From Heliopora coerulea (Eukaryota; Cnidaria; Anthozoa; Scleralcyonacea; Helioporidae), in contig JASJOG010000512.1 of the NCBI GenBank assembly GCA_030142905.1, forward strand, positions 62,001 through 126,000: a stretch of 64,000 nt of DNA, in the 5' to 3' direction. Position 1 is the first letter of the stretch, and the number at the start of each line of letters is the position of its first letter. The translations under genes and the position numbers were made by a program. Under the pieces are notes generated by a model. That model was not told where the DNA came from. It did not search any database and saw only the letters and a program-made list of their open reading frames with translations. This document shows, piece after piece, positions 52,311-64,000 of this stretch.

Positions 52311-52601
52311 ATAAACCGACCGACATCTCATTTACCAGTGACAAGGTTATTGCGTTAACATGTAACGCCAAAGGGAATCCAAAACCACACTACCAAATTG
52401 TTTTCAATGGTACAATATTAGAAGATTCTGAAGACGGAATGGTGATTATTAAGAATGTGAATTATGTTGATAATGGCACATATGTCTGTGTAGCAAGGAA
52501 CAACCAGGGTGAGCTGCGAACAAGTATAAATGTGGCTACAGGTGAGAAACCATTGACGAGCGAGCCTACGACTGCCCCGAATACTACAAGTACAATCACA
52601 G
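52311..52601 (+). CDS. Internal exon, Ig domain with optional Ser/Thr-rich stalk
   Basis: The exon starts after TTTCTTTCAG in phase 1 and encodes a compact Ig domain of 77 residues: first cysteine in IALTCNAKGNPKP, no classic tryptophan but YQIVFNG at its place, and YVDNGTYVCVARN with the second cysteine. Two phase-1 donors are possible. GTGAGA at 52542 ends the exon right after the domain (77 residues). GTAAAG at 52602 adds 20 residues rich in Thr, Ser and Pro (EPTTAPNTTSTIT), a mucin-like stalk. Either joins in frame to the terminal exon. It is probably the membrane-proximal Ig domain. Confidence 0.8.
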
Positions 52602-55600
52602 GTAAAGGGAACGTCCACGTTCTTTATTCTGTTTTATGGAATATAGTATGTTTAACACATGATCAATTCCCGTTGAAGTTCTTCCTTAACACTGTCTGAA
52701 GCGGGTTATTTCTGATACGTGGCGAGAAATAATGGACATGCATGCGCGTAACGCTTGCTGACTTGGAAAAAATTTGATCTGAATTCTTGTGTGAGATTTA
52801 TAGGGGTTACAATGGGAAAATGGAAATATATCTTCATAGCACCTTCAATTTTCAAGTTAACAACTCGTTTCAATCTGTTATAAACAAAACTACTTGTATG
52901 GTTCTTAAATATTTTAAGAAACATTTCATAGCCTTATGATGATGATGATGATGATAGATGTTAAGATCGTTGCGGTTTTTGATATAAAATTTACACTGCC
53001 ACTACAACAGGCGTCAATGTGGGCAACTAAAAATTGACTGACCTTTCTCTTCGCAATTCCCAAATATCAGACTACATGAGGCATCTTCGAACTCGTTTCA
53101 ATCTTGTTTGAGTAGCGTATGAAACCTCGTATTGCACTGTATTCGTCTTTTCTTCTGACTTGTCCTCGTTGCGGTTTGTGATCTTAAAATTTGGCTATTT
53201 ATATTAGGAGATGGTAGCCATTTTCCCGATACGCGCGAGAATTTTGCTACGTGGAACCTGGGTAGTAGTTTCTCATTCATGTCCACCATTTCTCGTCATG
53301 TTAAGAATTCCAGATGGAGGGTCTTCTTCTCATTTTTAATTTCTTCGTTTGTCAGTTAATTTTCACAAAACGTATTCTGACATGCCGATTTACCTCCCGC
53401 TGAGGGAGTGATTAATCTCCTGTATAGCCCAGATAGGGTTAATAAAAAGTTGGTGTACTTCTTCTTGTGAATAGTTCAGGAAAAGTCAAACGTTTATTAC
53501 TGGTGTGCATTTCCGTTATAACTGCCCACGTGAAGTTATGTCGGTATACAATATATTACATGTATTTCGGCGTTGGTAAAAAATCTGATTCATGGACCCG
53601 AAAGATTTTTGTGAATAATCAGCTTTCGATGAGTATTTTAAGCCCTAACTGCCTGAAAATGTTTCATTCGCTCCCGAGTTAAACAGTTTAATTAGATAGT
53701 GGGTTTTGTAAACAGCGGCGTATTGAAGGGGAGGTGTGGATTTTCAAAGCCTACTTTCCTACCATAAAATTGAAATTATAAGTCTTAACTGCCCCAGAAC
53801 GTTGAAACATCCATAAGCTTTTAGTAGTACTCCATCCAAACCACTTCCCAAGAGAAATCACTGCCTCTGTGCCTGTTTGTAGGGACCTGTTCAACGCAAT
53901 TTCTTGGAAAAGCGGATAGCGTGCTTATCAGGTTAATTGCGAGGTGTCAGATCGACGTTCTTTTTAAAGATGGCAACCAAAATAGAGAAAACCCTTGTCA
54001 TACTGAAAATTGATCAAATTTTGTTTCATAACTGATCATTGTACCTTTACAACTTATTGAGTTATGTCATTACGATAAATGTTAAGATTTAACGACAATA
54101 TGACGATTTCTTCTTTCAATAATCGAATTTTTTAATCAACAACATTTCCTTCAAGAAAAAGTTAGTTATTTAATCATAAACAGTTTTTATCTGTATTCCA
54201 TTCTATTAGTTTCAAGAACAAGGGAGAGTAACTAAGTGGGATTTCTTGAGTTGGGTGTGGTTGAAGTTTTGCCTTCAGGCGGATACGTGCGATTTTGTGC
54301 CTTGCGATCGTCATCCTCGTGAACGCAATGACCCTGAGATAATATATGCAACATGACATCTTCCTAACGTTCGCTCTAGTTCGTCCACGATACTCACGTG
54401 CGTTTAAAACGTTAACCGATATGACAATCGCGAGTCACATGATCGCGTGTGTAAACGGGTCTTATGTCTTCAGCCTGAAAATCCTGTAATTCTCTGTACA
54501 TTGGTTCAGACAAACAGATTTCTTCGCATTCCTAAACCTGGGATAGTGCGATAAGCTCTTAGAATCGAATAGATTTTGGAGAAAAATCACTAACTAATTA
54601 CAAATGAGCTAATCAGAATGGAAATGATAGATGACATGTTTGTTTATGACTTATAAGAACGTTAAAAAAATCAAACGTTTTGCAACAAACTTTGGCTCCC
54701 TTCAGTCAATAAATGTAACTGAAAAAAAACTGTCGTTAGTGTGTATAAGGCATTATTGAACATCATGAATTATAGACCACGATTAGTAGTTTGATGTAAA
54801 TCGTTGGAATGTTGACGTGGTCATTGCCTAGCCAAGTTTTATAAATCTAAGAATTGTATTTAATATGATATTTTGTGAGAAACAAGTCCAATATCGAATT
54901 TTTAAAAAAGGAACCAATGGTCTTTGACTCCTTAGATATTGGCCATAGTGTAGCTATTCTAAAGTTAATCATTAGAAAACAGTACAGCATACTTATCTGT
55001 TGTGCCTAATTTTTGGGTAATTTCGGTGTATGAGCTGTTAGCCTCCTCCCAATAAGGATCATTGACCAAAATGCCAACGACGAAAATGTCCAAAATCAGG
55101 CGCAAGGTTTGAGAGCTAATACACATTAATTTCATGGTATGGCTTTGCTGTACTATTATTACCAAAGAGAATAGGATAAGTTTTTAGAACTATGCATACT
55201 CAACATTGAGCATGCACAGAAACTCCAGCGCAATTCAGTTTAATTTGAAAATGACTTTCTGATAAAGTCCAGATATCATCGCAATCATTCCCACGTCTTG
55301 TTGTACAATCAGATTGTTGGGTTCTTAAGATGCCAGTATTTTAGGGACTTGTTTTATTTTTTACTTTCTTTGCATGCTTATTTTGTTGGTTTTGAAATTA
55401 GTGTCATTTTCGTCACAAAAGTCTTATACCTCCGGATGAATGGTATAAATCTCCGTTATAGCACTTTTCAGATATTTGTGACTAATTTTGAGATTACGCT
55501 GCATTTTTAAATTTTTGGGGGGGAAAAAAAATGTCAAAAGAATTTCAATCATGAGCAGTCCGTAGTGCAGGTTTGCTACCAGTAACCTGAGATAAAAAAT

Positions 55601-57928
55601 CTTTTAAGGTGGATTGATTGAGGTCTGTATTAGGAAGACCACACGAAATACCACAAGCCCGCAACTGATACACCGTCTTGATCTGAAAATTTTTTGTTTT
55701 AATTGAGGGAATTGATTTTGTAGGATTTGTTAAGCCGTTGAAGTAAATTCTCACCAGAAGTTTTGTTTGAAAACAGAATTGAAAATTTTAAACGTAAATA
55801 TGACGACAAGCGCTATAAGAATGTAAAAATTTTTTAATGTCGGTTTAATTAGCCGTAGAGTTTTGTAAGTTTACTACTCTTCTATTATTCTGTTTTTTTT
55901 AATAACGTATTCAGGATTTAAAACCTGCCTACTGGCATTTGTCCTTTTCTAATCAAAGTTTGTTCCAGTTGTTATCGGGGTTTTCCCCAGGTGTTTTCAG
56001 TTAATTTTGGTTCTCCTTACGGTTGTCATTATGCAAAAATTTATGATTTACATCAACTGAGGTTTTTTATATTTTTTTTTTCTTTTTTTTGATTACATTG
56101 TCAGTCCCAGACTACTGTTGTTGACTGTGAAGGTACGACAGTCTGAGTAGGAATGGAATGACTTAATTCTCAGACTACTGCTCCGTCAAGGGATCGGGGG
56201 ACTGAGTCTTTGCTAGATTTCAGAAACTATCTTCGTAGCACAAGGCATGGCAACTGATATCCTCAAAACTACCGAACGCATTAAATGAAATAAATTCCCT
56301 GAACATAAATCGTTTAATGAAATCACAAGGTTACTTGAGGCAGTGAAACAATGAATGCCATTCAAATGTTTTGCAATCAAGTACGCAGTCTCTCCAATCT
56401 TCCTACAGCCTTGCTAATCAAGGAGGTCAGATGATACTCTGCATTGTTGGTCAATTCAAACGCTAGCCACACACCTGATCCCTGATTTCGCGAAGATTCA
56501 GACAGCGGTGGAGAGATAGTGACGCAATCAATAGGAGATAACTACGGTTGCAAATCCTCTTTTGAGCACAAAATATCCTAATAAGATTGTTTGGTTTCTA
56601 CTTAATTCTTTGTTATAAGGGGTATCCTACTTTAAAATTGTTGCCCCTGTTGTTGCGAAGCAACGGGATTATGACCAAAGTGAAATCAGTGTGGCAGTAT
56701 GAATACCTTGAAACTTTACACCATTAGACTGATAATGGTTGTTATGAAGCCCTTAAGGCCTGACTGAACAGGTCGAAAGCACAGTTTTCAATTGTTTAGA
56801 GAGTATTTCTGCATGTTATTACTTGCTTTAAGCCAAATTTTATGCTCAAAAAATTTACCAGTCTTTTTACCAAAACTTACCAGACATTTTTGTTTTGGGG
56901 TTTCTTATTTTTCGACGTACAAATAAGTTGCTTATTTAGCGAGCTTGAAACAGTAACATGAGCTCCGTTTCACAGAATGACTCTCTGATAAATTAAAAAA
57001 TAAATTCTATCATATGATATAGCTAGCCAGGTAGTAGGGTTTGTCGGTCCATTTTAATTATTGCTGCATGAAGTGAGCTGGCTTGTTTACCGAGCTGGCC
57101 TGGTATTCATTTACACGTTTACAACCAGATAGCTGTGTCAAGTTTTGTTAGGAAACTTAAAGCTTTTTATTCTTTCAATTATGAATGAAAACATTATAAA
57201 CATTCAGTAATCCCAGAATGAAGAAGTTCATAAGTATAAGACAATTACGGTTAATTTTTTCCCCTCACTCTCAACAGTCAGGGAACCACGCTCTAAAAAT
57301 TTCATTTTTGAGGTCTCAATAACTCATTTTCCGTCAGATAAGTGCTCATGCAATCTCTTTGAATTGATTCCAGGGTCATGCCTTCCTGGAAAATGTTTAG
57401 ATTTTAGAAAGTCTGTCCTATTTTGCCACTTTTTTCAAGCTTTTATATTTTATATTATAGAAACTTTATCATAGCGACATTAGAACTTTATCAGACGATA
57501 GTACATCAAATTCCAGTGTCAAAAAATTCAGATCCAGATCGTGTTTCTGTAAAGGTTCTTAAAGGTGGTGCTAAATTATTTCACTATCATTAGCAAAACT
57601 GTTTAAGAGCGGATGTCTGTAAATATCGAGAACTCGTGAACAAACGTGAAATTTCGGATTTCTTCATATTTTGTCTGAATAATCCCTTTGGTGAACTGTT
57701 ATTGAAAACCACACTAAAACTTTCCAAGGGAATTTCGTTTTGAGGTTAAACGTGAATAATTGGGTAATTAAAAAGTCACCTGTCGAGAGCTGCAAACATT
57801 GGGGCTATTTTCCATAAATTCGCTAATGTTACACTGCTGGTACTAAGAAGACATCTTTTAAACTCTCAGTGCTTACTTGACTTTTGGCAAATGTTTAGCA
57901 CTTTTCAATGTCCATTAGTGAGGTGTAC
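52602..57928. other. Long final intron, mostly featureless
   Basis: No convincing exon in 5.3 kb. A short (GAT)n run is at 52937-52957. A minus-strand frame at 55545-55754 is slightly protein-like without a known motif. The rest is AT-rich intron. Confidence 0.45.
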
Positions 57929-58264
57929 GTTTAAAAGATAAGGGAATAAAACTATCAAAATTTATCAACAAACCGGTGAACGTGGGCTTCCGATAAACAG
58001 AGGTTGAAAGCCGTGTGTGCGATCAATTAAGACGTTCGGAAATGATAGAATAGAACTATTCTCTATCCCACTACAAAACATATTTCAATGTTGTGAGTTA
58101 AGATAGTCTTGAAAGGGCTCAGCCGAATACATAGAACGTGGTCGGCTGAGCGAAAAGTTGCAAAACAGTCCTGAACATATTGGCGAAATAAAAGAGGTTC
58201 GAACGGTCTAACCGAATTCAGTTCATGTACGAATTATGACAGTTTTATTCCCTTATCTTTTATA
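57929..58264. mobile_element. MITE-like element with 26-bp terminal inverted repeats
   Basis: AAAAGATAAGGGAATAAAAC at 57931 is mirrored by GTTTTATTCCCTTATCTTTT ending at 58262, about 26 bp with one mismatch. The interior of 280 bp is noncoding. Flanking bases (TTT/ATA) do not give a clear target duplication. Confidence 0.65.
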
Positions 58265-59035
58265 CAAGTCCGAATTCGGTAAAACCTTCACTCGACCCTC
58301 CAACAGACCGGATAAATATCTTGCCTAATTGAAATTTTATTATCTCTAAAGTATAGTAGAATGGTGTTAATGGTCGTCTGTTGCCGCTATAGAATGCCCC
58401 TTGATACAAATGGTTGCGTATCTACGCTAATGAATGTCACTTTCTATGCAAAAATGGTAGTTGAATGCGACAGAAGCGTTAATGATTGTCGATTAAATAA
58501 AATGAATGTCGTTTTGCGTTATCGAGTTTGAGGTTTGCGTTAATGATACTATATTTTCTGGTAATGAACAGCAAAAAGGTGTAATTACCGCACTGACATG
58601 AACAAGCGTCAAGCAGTCGAACATCATAGCTTGTCATTATTTGTAATGGTCAAGTGTAACGTGTAACTGTTATGATTCAATTGGTCTGAGTTAAAGCCAA
58701 AAATTTACTATTTGAGTTGTGACTCAATAATATACAATGTGATTATTCACCCTATATTTGGAATTACATTCATTCTGGTCAAAAAATGTTCAAATAAATT
58801 CGTTGTGTCCATATATTAGTGAGCCGTACAACATCATTTCTGTCGTCTCTATGTGCAATTCAGTTATACCGAGATCAGTGCTCATGCCTTGGCCTTCTTA
58901 TGCCATTATCAACCCAGAACATAAAGGGGGTTCTGCCCATCTCACTTCAGCTATTCGTGACCTCTTTCCTTCGTTATACGCAAAGTTGTATTAATTTGTT
59001 GCTATTTCCCAATTTTTCTGCCTTTTACCTTACAG
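58265..59035. other. End of the final intron
   Basis: Noncoding; ends in the acceptor TTTTACCTTACAG at 59035. Confidence 0.45.
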
Positions 59036-59394
59036 AGACGCTCAGTTGTAACTGTGACCGGCGTGGAACTCAATGGTATCTTATTTTAATTGCTGCAACA
59101 ATTGGAATGTTTCTTGGAATGATTGTCATGTATTTGATGAAGCGGTTGTTGAACAAGTTGGACAAAGAAAGAAATCTTTCAAAGTCCTCAAATCCTGGTG
59201 CCACACAAGGGAACGACTCTGAATATCAAGAACTGGATCTCAGGCAACTGAGTAACAAAGATAATTATCAATCTCTGATATTAGGGTCACAAGTTCCCGG
59301 AAATCTTGAAAGACAAAATGAACAGGATCCCGATTACCAAGGACTGAGCAGTGTAAGAGGAAATGAAGAGAATTATGAATCTCTACAATTGTAA
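59036..59394 (+). CDS. Terminal exon: transmembrane helix and tail with four YxxL motifs (ITAM-like)
   Basis: The exon begins in phase 1 after TTTTACCTTACAG and encodes 119 residues to TAA 59392. A short cysteine-containing extracellular stub (LSCNCDRRG) leads to a single transmembrane helix WYLILIAATIGMFLGMIVMYLM and a basic stop-transfer KRLLNKLDKER. The tail has YQEL (59224), YQSL (59266), YQGL (59335) and YESL (59374, six codons before the stop). Within the first and last pairs the gap between Leu and the next Tyr is 10 and 9 residues, close to the 6-12 of ITAMs, which recruit Syk/ZAP-70-like kinases after Src-family phosphorylation. With the Ig and EGF exons this is a type I receptor with activating-type signalling; the ITAM role is inference. 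Confidence 0.8.
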
Positions 59395-60760
59395 CACTTA
59401 GAACTGTTAATCTTGGTTACTTTTTCTGCAAGCAATTTCTTTATTCCTCTTGATTTAATGTGTAATTTCGTTCGGTCATCAGGAAACTGACTCGGTAAAA
59501 AAGGGTTAATGGGTAGAATTAGAATTGAGGACCGTTTGGGGGATACGTCCGGTCCATGACGCTAGTTTGGTTCCAACCCTGGGGTACATAATCTCCCAGT
59601 TTCACTTTCATTTCTTTGGTTTTAAGGTATTGTAAGCTCTTAGAGAAAGCACGATTGATTTATTTTAACTGTTATATTCGATTATTGAGAGTAAAACAAG
59701 TCCGCTGCACGTAGTCTCTCTTTAAACAATTATGGTAAGGTTTATCAGGGACACAAATTTATTACTTCAACTGGTTTTCAGATGTATGTTCAAATGTTGC
59801 CAAGAGGCAAAGATTAATGGGTCATGATTTTCAAAACTAAAATCAGTTCCCTTGTATATTTTTAAGTGTATTGATAAATACAATTTTTAAAACTCATTTG
59901 CTGTCGTTTCTTAAAATGCATTGTTGTATGTCACATAGTAAAATCTGGCTTGGGTTATTTTGATCATTTTTGAATTATGCAAATGATTTTCATGGATGCG
60001 CGTGTCCCGGGGACGAATTCGCTTATATGCAAAATTTGCTTATAGGCAAAAATTGAGTTGGCAAAAAGGATTTGCAAATAAGCGGGGGCGACTATACATA
60101 AAGGCACTGAAGGTCATGCTAATGGATTGAAAGTGGTGCCAGGAATCCAGTTCAGACGAATATGACATCCACGTTCTAGGGGTTTGCCGATTTACGTGAG
60201 AACTAGGGTCCAATAGTCGGGGTTAATTGAACTCATTTTACTAGAAATCAAGTCCTTCATACCTCGGAATTTTGTTGATTATGAGATTGACTACAATGCG
60301 CAATTTTCTTGTGTTTCTTGCAAGCATGAGCTGAAGTTAATGTAATTATCATACTTAGTAAATCTTTTGATAAAATTACGTGACTCGTTTGCGAGCTCTG
60401 ACTGGTTAATACCCGTGTTTGGATAAGAGTATCGAAACAAGGAAAATTTCTCGCCAAAAGTGTAATAAAATTAATATTTTATGGAAGAAGCACGTGACGG
60501 CTTTTGTGTGTTTGAATACTGTAGTTCAAACACTTGGTATGTTGCTGGATTTTTGAGTAGATTTCAAAAACATGCTTGTTTTGTCTCTTTGTCTCTACGT
60601 TAAAGTGGCTTCGCTTTGTTGACCAGGGTTTGACCTTCTTAAGCTTGGCTCTGATTGGTAGTTGATGATTTTCGGGAGAATTACTAACTTCATCATCGTG
60701 TTCATTAAGTTAACTGCTTTTCGTCTGTCGTTATTTTATAAAAGAAATACCAAACTCTTC
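59395..60760. other. 3' UTR and flanking DNA
   Basis: The first 500 bp or so after the stop are probably 3' UTR; no canonical AATAAA is obvious, and TGATAAATACAATTTTTAAAA at about 59872 is a weak candidate. Further on nothing is recognised. Confidence 0.4.
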
Positions 60761-60764
60761 CCCT

Positions 60765-60912
60765 TGTTTGCATACTGTGATCCAGACACTTGGGATGTCG
60801 CTCGACTTTTGAAAAGCTAAAAACACTCACCTAGCGGCTCGTATTTTTTTACCCTTTTCTCAAGTCTCGCAACTTCCCGCATGTTTGGATCACAGTATCC
60901 AAACAAGAGAAT
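60765..60912. repeat. Imperfect inverted repeat
   Basis: CTTGTTTGCATACTGTGATCC at 60766 is mirrored by GGATCACAGTATCCAAACAAG ending at 60906. Another half (GTTTGGATAAGAGTATCG) is near 60418. Small MITE remnant. Confidence 0.5.
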
Positions 60913-61361
60913 CCATTTGGTAGTTCTTGAATCTCTCAATGCTTATATATTATGCTTTTGAGAACGATTCGTAAGAATGCATAAATAGGTAATCATTTTT
61001 ATTAATACCCTTATGAGATGAAGATTATTATCATTATCTGCAAGCAGGCGTATGGCAATAATGTCAATGCTGGAGTTACTATTTCTAAACAGCTGGCCAC
61101 ATTCCGTTCGCTTAGGTAACAGAGCCATACATAGCATTGTTGCGGTCCTCAACAGGCTTGTCTTTTAAACGAGGCTGATCAGGTACAGACCACGATCGTA
61201 TTCAGCCATTTCTTAATGTGACTGGTAATTATTCCCAAATAACCAACAACAGCAGTTACGATCCCAACAGCTCAAAAGTCTTAATTTTCTTGTCAGGTCT
61301 TTATACTTTTCAATCTTCTTCTTTTGTTTTCTCTCTAAATCATGCACTTCGCTATGTAATA

Positions 61362-61505
61362 TATCATGCACGAGAAGGAGTGTTTCATAAGATATCCAAA
61401 CACTGGGAATTGAGTTGAAAAACGAGGCGATAACCGAGTTTTTTAACCAACTTCGAAGTATTTGGATATCTGATGAAACACGACTTTTGAGTGTATGATA
61501 TTGCA
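61362..61505. repeat. Foldback MITE with about 45-bp arms
   Basis: ATATCATGCACGAGAAGGAG plus TGTTTCATAAGATATCCAAACAC on the left is mirrored by TATTTGGATATCTGATGAAACAC plus GAGTGTATGATAT on the right with a few mismatches. Confidence 0.65.
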
Positions 61506-61660
61506 TCTCAAACGAATCCTTATTTAAAGAGAAAATCGGGTTTAAAGTTGTTGAAATTTTATTCTAATTAAGATCATATATCCAAACTACGTCTCGGTAT
61601 TGATTTCCTTCGTGTTTTCCTCATGAATTGTTAATGAGTTTGAGATTGAATACATGAGCC

Positions 61661-61822
61661 GACATGTTTCTGGAGATTGATCGTCCAGGTTAGTGTAGTC
61701 ATGAGAAATACTGTTGGTGGAAGTGATTTCCACCAACAGTCTTTCTCAAGACTTCACTAACCTGGACGATCAATCTCCACAAACATGTCACGATTCTCCC
61801 AGGTTCAAACCATTTACTTTAA
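61661..61822. mobile_element. Palindromic MITE, relative of 29999-30237
   Basis: Arms of about 60 bp (GACATGTTTCTGGAGATTG...CTGTTGGTGGAAG and mirror) pair almost perfectly. The right flank CTCCCAGGTTCAAACCATTTAC matches the reverse of the 30000-30030 flank. The hammerhead-like centre of the other copy is missing here. Confidence 0.7.
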
Positions 61823-62585
61823 TACATGAGCTGTTGCATCAATGATCCAGTTCTTCCGTGGATCTTTTTCTAGCAGCGCAAGATTTGGTTTGGTGTATTC
61901 TATTCAGTGATCCGTTTTGAAGTCCCACATCAAATTGTGCTTTATACTTTTTATCAAAACTGTTTTGTTTTTGTTCGTACGATTTGCGAGATCTAGCTAG
62001 ATTACCCAAGCCACATAGTTTCTAATGCAACGTCTGGGCTACCGTGAGAAGTTTCCCATTCATATAATATTTCTCGGCTACATAGGATGTTTTGAGATCA
62101 AATGCCTCACTGTCTCTTCGTTTTGTGCACACATCCAGTATACTCCAGATGATACTTATACTTGGCTCAGTTTGCTTTAGAATCTTCATCTTGACCAGGT
62201 AAGAAGACAACTTCGCCTCTGACTTCTCCTGTGGTTCAGATGAACTGGCCATGGTCAGCTTCTCTCCATGCTGTTTCGTGCTCTCCAGGTAACCACTTAG
62301 CATAGCTTCCTTCTAGCGGCCTCCAGTGGATATTTCCTTTCTTGCTATTAACTCCTTTAGCACGTGATAGATATAGCCAAGTAAGTTATGGAGGAGGATG
62401 CATTGCTATATGTATCTTCGTGAGCTTTATGGATTTGTTGTTCAACTTTCTCAGATCTTCCTTCATCTGGTTGGAAATGTTTTAATTTTAGTAATTTTTC
62501 GAATAAGAAACTCCTTCGTTTGTCGGGCTGAAGTGATTCTTATATATTAGGTGTTAATTGGTCAACTTTCTAATTCCAGGAGGTT
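61823..62585. other. Noncoding stretch
   Basis: A minus-strand frame at 62022-62303 starts at an ATG but shows no domain or splice context; not called as a gene. Confidence 0.4.
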
Positions 62586-64000
62586 CTTAATCCGCATTTT
62601 CTTTTATGCGGGTTCTTATTGTATTTATCACCATTGAAAATAATAAAAGCGCAGTGGAACTGGTCTAGAATGGGCCAAAGGATTGTACAGAGAGAGGAGA
62701 GAATAACCGTGACAAAATTTTTAAGGGAGCCAGTTGGAAAACGAGAAGTTAGATTGGGACTTCAGAAGTGAGTAACGGTAAGGAAAAAAATAGTGTCTGG
62801 AGGAACATAACAGTGTGAAAATGTTTGCAAGGAAGTAAAGAGGAACGAAAGTGAGATTTCTCGATATGAGACGTGATGCAAAAAGTGGAACAGAATCTGA
62901 AACTCGACTTGAAAAAGGTCATAGACCAGCTGGGACAGGAAACTATTGTGAACTTTTTTTCATGCTACAGTAAACTAATGTTTACCTATCACCAGAAATA
63001 TTAACTTAAATGTTAGCTGTTGGGTGTAGAAGCCACAATATTCCACAGTATCAGGTCGACTGGCCCGTTTAAATAAAATTTTGTATGAACAGAGGACCTA
63101 CGTGCGAGCAGTGTTATTGTGAAAAGATACCGCAATATCAAGTAGCACAATAAAAGGAAGGTGAAAGTTTGATCAACGTACATATTCTTTTAACACTTTA
63201 TCGCCTTATTTTTTTCTTTATTCTCTCTTTTGTTTTTCCTTTGTTTTCTCACTGATTCTTTTGTTCTTGGGTGTTCGATACATCGGACACTGGGCGTTAA
63301 GGGTTAATTATGATGACAGATTTGCTTGAAGTTCTTTAGTCATTAAAGGTAATTATTTATAAAAATTTTTAATAAATTGAAACTAGGCAAGACGAGGTTA
63401 TGACTTAAAATCGGTAACCAACAGTTGAAATTTTACTTTTATCTATAATCCCAGTGCACGAGTGGTTTAAAGTCATACAACGTTTCTTTGCGAAATCTAA
63501 AGTCCTATGGTTCTAGCCCTGCCAGAGGTACTGGCCTATTTAGCATTTTATGGACTTCTTGTATTTTAGGAATAGGTCTTCTGCCACTACTCCTTCCTTC
63601 ACAATAAACAGTGAAAAGAGGGGCCAGAAGAATAAATGAGTCATATCCTCTTAGGAACTCATAATTAATCACTCTAATGGGAACTTTTTAATGATCTTGG
63701 AACAGGAACAAATACGACAAGTCAATTTATTTTGCATAAAGAACACTCGTTGAAATGGGCCACGCGTGGTGGTATAGTTCGGTTTCCTCGAAATTTCTTG
63801 TTCCCATGGCCTGTTGGCTGTTTCTGAGGATGCACATGCGCGCGCATAATTTAAGAGAAAACTGTAGAATCTTGTATTAGTAATTACTTGGATAGCTTTT
63901 TCCGCCATAATAATATTTTTTTAGGCGGCTTAAAAATGATTTTCTCATACCCATTTGCTTTATATACAAACTTTTTGATATGTCGCCAAGAAACTCTCGG
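62586..64000. repeat. Long dispersed repeat, copy B (partner at 17430-18835)
   Basis: Collinear with copy A in the same orientation: TTTATGCGGGTT (62613), GTGAAAAGATACCGCAATA (63119), GGTTCTAGCCCTGCCAGAGG (63510) and GCCTGTTGGCTGTT (63809). It probably continues past the window end. No coding region is visible. Confidence 0.75.

Overview
The window looks like nuclear DNA of an invertebrate, most likely a cnidarian (coral or anemone type). It is AT-rich. Its exons are short, share one intron phase (1-1) and encode EGF and immunoglobulin (Ig) modules, and the long introns are packed with decayed mobile elements of kinds common in cnidarians. No bacterial operon, rRNA or CRISPR array is visible. 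The species cannot be fixed from this sequence.

Host gene. Six plus-strand exons can be supported: two tandemly duplicated EGF exons (821-940, 2118-2237), a V-type Ig-like exon without the usual cysteines (29162-29497), two ordinary Ig exons (43566-43826, 52311-52601) and a terminal exon (59036-59394). The terminal exon carries a transmembrane helix and a cytoplasmic tail with four YxxL motifs in two ITAM-like pairs. All splice sites are phase 1, so the exons can join in frame into one cell-surface receptor spanning about 58 kb. Its first exons lie left of the window. That they form one transcript is inference.

Viral fossil. About 2324-14991 is a decayed Polinton/Maverick (adintovirus-like) element inside an intron. 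Recognised parts are a lectin-like (LamG) fibre protein, packaging ATPase, double jelly-roll major capsid protein, a virion membrane protein, integrase with chromodomain, a penton-like protein, a zinc-ribbon late-transcription-factor-like protein, a two-helix SLATT-like membrane protein, several small membrane proteins and a protein-primed family B DNA polymerase. Nearly every large gene has stops or frameshifts. Many genes start at a shared TAAATG-like motif. A Penelope-like element (14992-16661) cuts off the N-terminal half of the polymerase gene.

Other mobile DNA. 16.7-29 kb holds a long dispersed repeat (second copy at the right end), fragments of RTE-like and Penelope-like elements, a minisatellite, foldback elements and a pogo-type MITE. 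32.9-36.06 kb is a CR1-like LINE. 36062-40823 is a nearly complete Mag-like Ty3 retrotransposon on the minus strand with 35-bp terminal repeats. 40.8-47.4 kb has a giant tetranucleotide microsatellite, two LINE remnants, a palindromic hammerhead-bearing element and a second Penelope remnant with a hammerhead-like motif. 48.4-50 kb has AT repeats, a tRNA-derived SINE and a LINE remnant. The rest is intronic or flanking sequence with small inverted-repeat elements. Several hammerhead-ribozyme-like cores recur, as expected for Penelope-derived DNA.
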